Source: Candidatus Hestiella acidicharens (GTDB lineage Archaea > Thermoproteota > Thermoprotei_A > Sulfolobales > Acidilobaceae). From it: 11,595 bases of DNA. Every line of letters starts with the position of its first letter. Positions within the stretch are counted from its first letter, which is position 1. Both the position numbers and the translations under genes were made by a program. This document shows positions 7,092 to 11,595 of the stretch, in pieces. The notes beneath the pieces are model-generated. The model searched no databases and had not been told where the DNA came from. It saw nothing but the letters and a program-made list of their open reading frames with translations. Where the stretch lies: NCBI GenBank assembly GCA_015523575.1, contig WAJZ01000098.1:1-11595 (forward strand), written 5' to 3'.

Positions 7092-7184
7092 TAGCCGGGC
7101 GGGGATTCGAACCCCGGTCACGGGGGTTCCTTTGGATTTTATCCATCCAAGGCCCCGCATCCTTGGCCGCTAGACGACCCGGCT
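7092..7184 (-). tRNA. tRNA-Gln (anticodon UUG) with a 20-nt intron
   Basis: Folded by hand on the minus strand. The acceptor is AGCCGGG with CCCGGCT (7 bp) and discriminator A at 7092; CCA is not encoded. U8, a D arm GTCT...GGAT and a T arm CGGGG-TTCGAAT-CCCCG follow. The anticodon stem is CGGGG/CCCCG. Between its strands the sequence forms a canonical bulge-helix-bulge: CCTT pairs with AAGG, flanked by 3-nt bulges GGA and AAC. Cutting both bulges removes 7127-7146 at the usual 37/38 position and leaves a 73-nt tRNA with loop CCUUGGC, hence anticodon UUG. The A1-U72 pair fits archaeal tRNA-Gln, the form recognised by GatDE, rather than tRNA-Glu. Position 33 is C instead of the nearly universal U, so the isotype call is slightly less certain than the tRNA call. 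Confidence 0.9.
7127..7146 (-). other. Archaeal tRNA intron (bulge-helix-bulge type)
   Basis: The 20-nt intron reads ATGGATAAAATCCAAAGGAA. It contains its own 5-bp hairpin, TGGAT-AAA-ATCCA, and its AAGG pairs with anticodon-loop bases 32-35, giving the 3-4-3 bulge-helix-bulge that archaeal tRNA splicing endonuclease cuts. Exon 1 is 7184-7147 and exon 2 is 7126-7092. Confidence 0.85.
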
Positions 7185-7207
7185 AATTTAAATTAAAAAA
7201 CATAGGG

Positions 7208-7215
7208 TTTAAAAA
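7208..7215 (-). promoter_or_regulatory. TATA box for the tRNA-Gln gene
   Basis: TTTTTAAA on the minus strand is centred about 27 bp before the first tRNA base, as expected for transcription starting at or just before it. It lies directly after the stop codon of the upstream fusion gene, and its T-run may also end that gene's transcript. Confidence 0.5.
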
Positions 7216-7216
7216 T

Positions 7217-9238
7217 TTATTTTCCTTTAAAGGAGGGTTTCCTTTTTTCTAGGAATGCTGTAACCCCTTCTATTACGTCTTCTGTGCTGAATAGCAACCC
7301 AAAGAGACTAGCCTCTAGGTTTAGACCGGCCCATATATTGCTTTCAAGTCCTTGCTCTATTGATAGTTTCGCTGCCATCAAGGCTAGTGGTGGTTTTGAG
7401 GCTATTTTCAAAGCTAGTTCTCTTGCTTCTTGTTCTAACCTTTCGGGAGGAACAACTCTATCTACTAACTTCATTTCAAGTGCTTCTCTTGCAGTGATAT
7501 TATCACCTGTGAAGATTATTGTCTTTGATTGACCCCTTCCAACGAGCCTTGGTAACCTTTGAGTTCCTCCAGCTCCTGGTATAAATCCTAGGTTTATCTC
7601 TGGTTGGCCGAATAATGCAGTTTCAGAAGCAATCCTTATGTCACCACTCATAGATATTTCTAGTCCACCACCTAATGCATATCCGTTTATTGCAACGATA
7701 ATTGGTTTAGCATAGTACTGCATTTTAAGGGTTAGCTCTTGGAACTTTTTGGAGAATATCGCTGCTTGCATTGGAGTTATACCAGCAAATGCAGTTACAT
7801 CTGCTCCTGCACTAAAAGCTCTCCCGGAACCTGTTAGTATAATGACCCTCACATCTTCATTAAGCTCTAGCTCATCAAGGGTCTCGTATAACTCTTTTAT
7901 AGTATCTGGAGATATTGCGTTTAGCTTGTTTGGTCTATTTAGTACTATCCAGGCTATGGGTTTCTCGTATCTTATTATAAGAGTCTTTTTACTAACCTCT
8001 TCTACTTTTTTGTACTCATAGAAACCCTTACCGGATTTCCTACCCAATAGACCTTGAGATTCCATATCTACTAATAGCTTTACTGGATTGTATTCTTCAC
8101 TACCTATCATTTCTTTTAGTGACCTCAGGGCTTTATTGATGTTATCAATTCCATAACTATCGGCAAACTCAAAAAGACCTTTAGGCCAACCAAGCCCAAG
8201 CATTACAGCTTTATCTATATCTTCCTTGCTTGCTACTTCATTCTCTAGTAACCATGCACCTTCATTAACAGCAGGTGCTATTAGAAGGACTGGATCAATT
8301 TTATTTGCCAAGTCCTTAGGTATTTGTGGCCTTACATAGGCTCCAGGTTTTGGATATTCATAAAATCCTTTGCCAGATTTCATACCAAGCTCATTTGATT
8401 TGAACTTTTCTTCAAAAAGTGGGCAATGTACCATCTTGAAACCCCTTTCCGTTATTGCTTTATTTACATAGTAAAACACGTCAATACCACTGTAATCAGC
8501 AAGTTCGAAGGCTCCCATGGGAAAGCCTAGGTTATAGCGAATAGATGAATCTATTTCAAGGATAGAACCCTTTCCTTTGTATGCTAGCCAACATGCGGTG
8601 TTTAAGAACCTGGCCAGTACCCTGTTTACAATGAATCCTGGCACGTCTTTTTTAACTACAACTGGCTGTTTCCCGAATTTCTTTGCGATTTCATAGACAG
8701 TTGAAACAGTAGCATCAGATGTTTTGTCTCCTTTAATTATTTCAACTAGAGGCATTAATGGTGGTGGATTGAAGAAATGCATACCAACAACTAGTTCTGG
8801 TGATGATGTAGCAGAAGCAATCTCTGTTATTGGAAGGCTGCTTGTATTAGTTGCCATTATTGTGTCTTTTTTCCTATTTTCATCTATAAACTTGAAAAGG
8901 TTCTGCTTTATATCGAGTCTTTCCGGTATTGCCTCAATAAACATGTCTGCTTCTTTTACAACATTTTTAAACGCTTCCGTAAAATTCCCCTCACTATCAA
9001 CGTTAACAACTGTTGAAATCCTTGACATAACGGAGTCAACACTTTCTCTTAGGCTACCTTTGTTGTATAGTTTCGTTACGCTCCACTTTATTTTTTCTAA
9101 TGCATTCTTTAATATCTCGTCGTTGATATCTGCCATGTATACCTTATAGCCTGCTATTGCAGCGACCTCCACTATGCCGTGACCCATTGTACCAGATCCA
9201 ATTACTAATATCTTATTGATCTTTTCTGCGGATGGCAA
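7217..9238 (-). CDS. Bifunctional 3-hydroxyacyl-CoA dehydrogenase / enoyl-CoA hydratase
   Basis: A fusion of an NAD-dependent 3-hydroxyacyl-CoA dehydrogenase (about 1-410) and a crotonase (about 418-673), converting enoyl-CoA such as crotonyl-CoA through 3-hydroxyacyl-CoA to 3-ketoacyl-CoA. The Rossmann motif is VIGSGTMGHG at 12-21; NTSS (131-134), HFFNPPP (catalytic His154) and Glu166 complete the dehydrogenase site. Two C-terminal helical repeats each end in SGKGFYEY (288-295 and 402-409). The crotonase part has SAGADV for the oxyanion hole, GGGLE (Glu527) and GQPEINLG (Glu547), the two acid/base glutamates, then GAGGTQ. This domain order is common in archaea, including the enzyme of 4-hydroxybutyrate CO2-fixation cycles; a beta-oxidation role is equally possible. 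Start: TTG at 9238 with GGTGAG six bases upstream. It precedes the tRNA by 32 bp. Confidence 0.94.
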   Translation of the reverse strand: MPSAEKINKILVIGSGTMGHGIVEVAAIAGYKVYMADINDEILKNALEKIKWSVTKLYNKGSLRESVDSVMSRISTVVNVDSEGNFTEAFKNVVKEADMFIEAIPERLDIKQNLFKFIDENRKKDTIMATNTSSLPITEIASATSSPELVVGMHFFNPPPLMPLVEIIKGDKTSDATVSTVYEIAKKFGKQPVVVKKDVPGFIVNRVLARFLNTACWLAYKGKGSILEIDSSIRYNLGFPMGAFELADYSGIDVFYYVNKAITERGFKMVHCPLFEEKFKSNELGMKSGKGFYEYPKPGAYVRPQIPKDLANKIDPVLLIAPAVNEGAWLLENEVASKEDIDKAVMLGLGWPKGLFEFADSYGIDNINKALRSLKEMIGSEEYNPVKLLVDMESQGLLGRKSGKGFYEYKKVEEVSKKTLIIRYEKPIAWIVLNRPNKLNAISPDTIKELYETLDELELNEDVRVIILTGSGRAFSAGADVTAFAGITPMQAAIFSKKFQELTLKMQYYAKPIIVAINGYALGGGLEISMSGDIRIASETALFGQPEINLGFIPGAGGTQRLPRLVGRGQSKTIIFTGDNITAREALEMKLVDRVVPPERLEQEARELALKIASKPPLALMAAKLSIEQGLESNIWAGLNLEASLFGLLFSTEDVIEGVTAFLEKRKPSFKGK

Positions 9239-9269
9239 ACACTTCTCACCTATATATGTTTTCTTAATT

Positions 9270-9284
9270 GAATGAAAATAAATA
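9270..9284 (-). promoter_or_regulatory. Possible TATA box for the hydroxyacyl-CoA dehydrogenase/hydratase gene
   Basis: The minus strand reads GAAATATTTATTTTC here, centred about 38 bp before the TTG start, which would give a leader of about 12 nt holding the GGTGAG site. A closer TATATA at 9251-9256 is too near the start to act as the box. Confidence 0.4.
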
Positions 9285-9471
9285 TTTCATAGGAGAAAAG
9301 TATTAACAATTTATAATAAAAAGCTATAAAAATTTTTTAAATGGCTATATAATGCTTATTTGAGTATTTAAAGTATTCTCACAACTAGAGAAACTTTTGA
9401 GCATTTTGGAAATGATGGTTGTTGTAGCATCTAATGATAACAAGCCTTTTTCCGGGTATATGCAGAAAATT

Positions 9472-9481
9472 GCTTTATATT
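9472..9481 (+). promoter_or_regulatory. TATA box for the DUF357-cytidylyltransferase gene
   Basis: CTTTATATTC is centred about 38 bp before the ATG at 9515. A start near 9501 gives a leader of about 14 nt that includes the AGGTGG ribosome binding site. Confidence 0.45.
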
Positions 9482-9514
9482 CCAATTTTGTGCGTTTAAC
9501 TAAAAGGTGGAAAT

Positions 9515-10237
9515 ATGGGCAGTGCAAGAGAGAGGGTGCAGCGATACATCAATGCAGTAACAGAGGTTTTTAGAAAAGTTGTTTCAAAGGAATCAGAGTT
9601 GAGATCTAAAGGAGTAGAAACTTCAGCACTTTTTACAAATATTAATGCCTACATAGAAGATGCAAAATACTACTTGGCTACTGGGAGGCTAGAGGATGCA
9701 TTGATTTCCATTTCATATGCCGAAGGCCTGTTAGATTCATTAACATTCCTAAATTTAGTTGAATTGAAGTGGTCGAAGCCTTTAACTCAAGAAAAAAGGG
9801 TGTTTTTGGCAGGAACGTTCGATATAGTACACCCTGGTCATATAGGTTTATTGAAATACGCCTCTAGTCTTGGTAAGGTCTTTGTCATCTTGGCAAGGGA
9901 TAGCAACGTAAGAAAGGACAAAGGAAGATCTACAGTGTTGGATGAAAAAGCTAGGCTAGAGGTTATGAAGTCTATAAAGTATGTTTATAAGGTCTTGCTG
10001 GGTGATAAAAAAGATTACATGAAACCAATAGAAGATATAAAGCCAGATATAATACTTCTTGGTCCGGATCAGAAGTTTTCGGAAAAGGATCTTTTAGAAC
10101 AGGTTGAAAGGAAACTTAACAAAAAGGTCAAGATTATTAGGTTTAATGAGAAAAAAATGTTCTCTGGTGGATTGAAAAGTTCGACTGATATAATAATTAA
10201 GGGTTGTGATATAGTTAAAGGGCGTGGTAAGGAATAG
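9515..10237 (+). CDS. DUF357 domain fused to a RibL-like cytidylyltransferase (probable FAD synthase)
   Basis: The 240-residue protein has two parts. Residues about 5-78 are an all-helical DUF357 domain, seen in the pattern AYIEDAKYYLATG...EDAL...YAEGLLDSL. Residues about 94-230 are an HxGH nucleotidyltransferase: FLAGTFDIVHPGH (97-109), ARDSNVRKDKG (127-137), a central LLGPDQKF (181-188) and the closing SSTDIII (222-228). This half resembles archaeal FAD synthase RibL, which adenylates FMN, more than phosphopantetheine adenylyltransferase, but glycerol-3-phosphate cytidylyltransferase-like activity cannot be ruled out. Both halves are intact. Start: ATG at 9515 with AGGTGG four bases upstream. 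It is followed by rpiA, which has its own promoter. The role of DUF357 is unknown; substrate or partner binding is a guess. Confidence 0.88.
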   Translation: MGSARERVQRYINAVTEVFRKVVSKESELRSKGVETSALFTNINAYIEDAKYYLATGRLEDALISISYAEGLLDSLTFLNLVELKWSKPLTQEKRVFLAGTFDIVHPGHIGLLKYASSLGKVFVILARDSNVRKDKGRSTVLDEKARLEVMKSIKYVYKVLLGDKKDYMKPIEDIKPDIILLGPDQKFSEKDLLEQVERKLNKKVKIIRFNEKKMFSGGLKSSTDIIIKGCDIVKGRGKE

Positions 10238-10330
10238 CTATAATAATAGCTGTATAATACAGGATAGCGATAAAGGTTTTCCTTGAAATTCGCAGTAATA
10301 CTATTAGCTACTAGAGGACACGTTTTAACC

Positions 10331-10340
10331 TTTTATATAT
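10331..10340 (+). promoter_or_regulatory. TATA box for rpiA
   Basis: TTTTATATAT is centred about 37 bp before the ATG at 10373. It predicts transcription from about 10361, a 12-nt leader holding the GGTGG site. This supports the downstream ATG over a longer open frame that begins with TTG at 10283. Confidence 0.55.
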
Positions 10341-10372
10341 TGATAGTCAGAAGTAATAACTATGGTGGTATA

Positions 10373-11086
10373 ATGAAGTGCGATACAAAAGAGGAAGCAG
10401 CCAAAGGTGCTCTTGAACTAGTTGAGCAAATTTCTTCAAATTTTGATATAATAGGGTTGGGAACAGGTTCTACGATCAAGAAGTTTATGAGCTATGCCAG
10501 AAGTATTTTATCAACTAAAAAGATAATAAGCTCTAGTCATTCTACTACCATGTTTTTATCTTCATTGGGAATCGATAGTATAAAAATGCCTAGGAAGATG
10601 GGAGAATACTTGTATATTGATGGGGCAGATGAATTTACCATTAAGGGGGATTTGATAAAAGGACATGGAGGCGCTCTTTTAGGAGAAAAGATACTTGCAT
10701 TTTCAAGCAAGATAAACGTATTTATCGTGGGGGAGGAGAAGCGCGTGGAGAAATTAGGGGAGAAAAAACCTTTGCCAATAGAGATTATACCGGATTCTTA
10801 TCCCTTTGTATCAAATGTACTTAGATTACGCAATTTTAGCTTTACTTTAAGGCAATCAAATGCCAAAGATGGACCAGTAATAAGTGATTGGGGGGGATTC
10901 TTGCTTGATATAAATACCGGACCTATCAAAGATCCTGAAAAAATTAATAGTATGCTGATTTCAATACCGGGTGTTGTAGAAACGGGTATGTTTTTGGGAT
11001 ATGCAGACTATATAGTTATAGGGAAAGAGGATTGCGGTTATGAAGTAATCAAAACTAAGAGAAGGGCGGGGCTTCTTGGGCTATGA
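10373..11086 (+). CDS. rpiA: Ribose-5-phosphate isomerase A
   Basis: Interconverts ribulose 5-phosphate and ribose 5-phosphate, the precursor of PRPP and so of nucleotides; archaea without an oxidative pentose pathway rely on it. The 237-residue product has GLGTGSTIKKF (28-38, phosphate binding), DGADEF (83-88), LIKGHGGALLGEK (94-106), PLPIEIIP (133-140) and GVVETGMF (200-207). Asp83, Asp86, Lys96 and Glu105 match the catalytic and substrate residues of E. coli RpiA (81, 84, 94, 103). The GHGG here replaces the common GGGG, a mild variation. The open frame extends 30 codons upstream to a TTG at 10283, but that leader lacks a ribosome binding site and would overlie the TATA box; the ATG at 10373 has GGTGG four bases upstream and matches the family length. 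The downstream gene overlaps its end by 11 bp. Confidence 0.95.
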   Translation: MKCDTKEEAAKGALELVEQISSNFDIIGLGTGSTIKKFMSYARSILSTKKIISSSHSTTMFLSSLGIDSIKMPRKMGEYLYIDGADEFTIKGDLIKGHGGALLGEKILAFSSKINVFIVGEEKRVEKLGEKKPLPIEIIPDSYPFVSNVLRLRNFSFTLRQSNAKDGPVISDWGGFLLDINTGPIKDPEKINSMLISIPGVVETGMFLGYADYIVIGKEDCGYEVIKTKRRAGLLGL

Positions 11087-11462
11087 AATAAATGAAAAAA
11101 CTTTCAAGAAATATCCAAGTAGTTGGAAGGAAAAAATAAAGGAGGAATCTTATTCAGATAAGTTCATTTTAATAAGCAAAAAACCCGAGTTATGGGTATA
11201 TTTAGGAGAACATGGTGACCATTTGCTTGTTACTAAAACCGGGGCTGCTATTTACTGTAGCTGTAAAGGGTTCAGGATAAATTTGGAGAGGAAGGATGCT
11301 CTTGGCTGCACTCATGTTTATTCTTTAAAGATCTCAGCGTCGCTTGGCAGATACAGAGACATTAGCTATAGAATAAATAAAGATGATTTGCATAGAATCA
11401 TAGAAGAAATATTAGAGGTGGATTACAGTTATACTCTTAGATTAAAACTGCTTGAAAAATGA
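11076..11462 (+). CDS. SWIM zinc-finger domain protein
   Basis: A 128-residue protein with a SWIM-type zinc site, CxCx(14)CxH: Cys61, Cys63, Cys78 and His80. The segments around it (WVYLGEHGDHLLV before, a basic FRINLERK insert between the ligand pairs) also fit SWIM domains, which bind DNA or proteins; archaeal small SWIM proteins and eukaryotic Sws1 are linked to recombination repair, but nothing here shows that role. There is no second domain. Start: TTG at 11076, inside the last codons of rpiA, preceded by a G-rich GGGCGGGG; no in-frame ATG is available near the N-terminus. The 11-bp overlap suggests translational coupling with rpiA. Function is unknown; the zinc-site call is good. Confidence 0.85.
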   Translation: MGYEINEKTFKKYPSSWKEKIKEESYSDKFILISKKPELWVYLGEHGDHLLVTKTGAAIYCSCKGFRINLERKDALGCTHVYSLKISASLGRYRDISYRINKDDLHRIIEEILEVDYSYTLRLKLLEK

Positions 11463-11560
11463 TTAGCAATTAACTTGGTTTATTTTAAGGCTTTAGGTGT
11501 TCATGTTTTTACAAGCAAGACCATCTGCTTATTTGGATATTTAATTTGACAGCGCTAGGG

Positions 11561-11570
11561 AATTTTAAAT
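11561..11570 (+). promoter_or_regulatory. TATA-like box for a gene beyond the right edge
   Basis: AATTTTAAAT, preceded by the purine-rich AGGG, would place a plus-strand transcription start near 11591, at the end of the window. The 11463-11560 stretch before it holds no gene I can support. Position is the only evidence. Confidence 0.35.
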
Positions 11571-11595
11571 GCTTGGGAAAAGCTAATAAGAAGAA

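Larger units (their letters stand above)
9239..9514. other. 276-bp divergent intergenic region with no supported gene
   Basis: Very A/T-rich from 9251 to 9375, then more mixed. Besides the two gene-proximal boxes it holds extra plus-strand TATA-like sequences, ATTTTTTAAATG at about 9333-9344 and GTATTTAAAG at about 9364-9373, which could start a longer leader or a small RNA. Short open frames on both strands across 9345-9527 lack ribosome binding sites and recognisable sequence, so I call none of them. I could not find a complete C/D-box RNA. Confidence 0.5.

Noticed and set aside
7092..7184. tRNA-Glu reading of the tRNA gene, suggested by its Glu-like D arm
   Set aside because: No placement of the intron gives a UUC or CUC anticodon, while the canonical bulge-helix-bulge gives UUG and the acceptor has A1-U72.
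9405..9460. C/D-box small RNA from ATGATGG and TAATGAT
   Set aside because: Neither box C-like sequence has a matching box D.
9345..9527. Minus-strand 60-residue open frame in the 9239-9514 gap
   Set aside because: It has no ribosome binding site, overlaps the start of a real gene on the other strand and has no recognisable motif.
10236..10251. AGCTAT-AATA-ATAGCT inverted repeat at the stop of the cytidylyltransferase gene
   Set aside because: The stem is only 6 bp, AT-rich and has no T-run after it; too weak to call a terminator.
10283..10372. 30-codon N-terminal extension of rpiA from a TTG
   Set aside because: It has no ribosome binding site, overlies the TATA box at 10331-10340, and the family length and GGTGG site both fit the ATG at 10373.

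Overview
This window looks like chromosomal DNA from a thermophilic crenarchaeon (Thermoproteota). The evidence is archaeal: a tRNA gene with a bulge-helix-bulge intron and no encoded CCA, a DTD2-type D-aminoacyl-tRNA deacylase, a DUF357-nucleotidyltransferase fusion, an archaeal-type 3-hydroxyacyl-CoA dehydrogenase/enoyl-CoA hydratase fusion, TATA boxes about 25 bp before starts, and GGTG-type ribosome binding sites. The protein genes are AT-rich while the tRNA is GC-rich, as in hyperthermophiles. I cannot name the genus. I see no insertion sequence, phage gene, CRISPR array or integrase.

Left third (1-4174) is a purine block. The 5' part of guaB (IMP dehydrogenase, minus strand, cut by the left edge) is divergent from guaA (GMP synthase, plus). 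guaA converges, with a 5-bp gap, on ade (adenine deaminase, minus). Together they cover adenine to hypoxanthine and IMP to XMP to GMP; the phosphoribosyltransferase step between them is not in the window. The guaB/guaA spacer has a compact repeat cluster that could be an operator.

Middle (4175-7184): a flavoprotein of the CoA-disulfide reductase/NADH oxidase family (minus) has a perfect 14-bp-arm inverted repeat over its likely promoter. Next comes a 104-residue protein I do not recognise (minus, TTG start), divergent from dtdA (plus). dtdA ends 6 bp from the 3' end of an oppositely oriented tRNA-Gln(UUG) gene, which has a 20-nt intron and an unusual C at position 33.

Right part (7217-11595): a long bifunctional 3-hydroxyacyl-CoA dehydrogenase/crotonase (minus) lies just upstream of the tRNA on the same strand. 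After a 276-bp gap come three plus-strand genes: a DUF357-cytidylyltransferase fusion that is probably an FAD synthase or relative, rpiA (ribose-5-phosphate isomerase), and a small SWIM zinc-finger protein whose start overlaps the end of rpiA. A promoter-like TATA box at the right edge points to a gene beyond the window.

Overall this is mostly housekeeping metabolism. RpiA makes the ribose 5-phosphate used for purine nucleotides, and Ade, GuaB and GuaA salvage and interconvert purines. I found no clear new multi-gene system. The best leads are the odd tRNA anticodon loop, the reduced regulatory module of GuaB, two inverted-repeat control regions and the unrecognised small protein.
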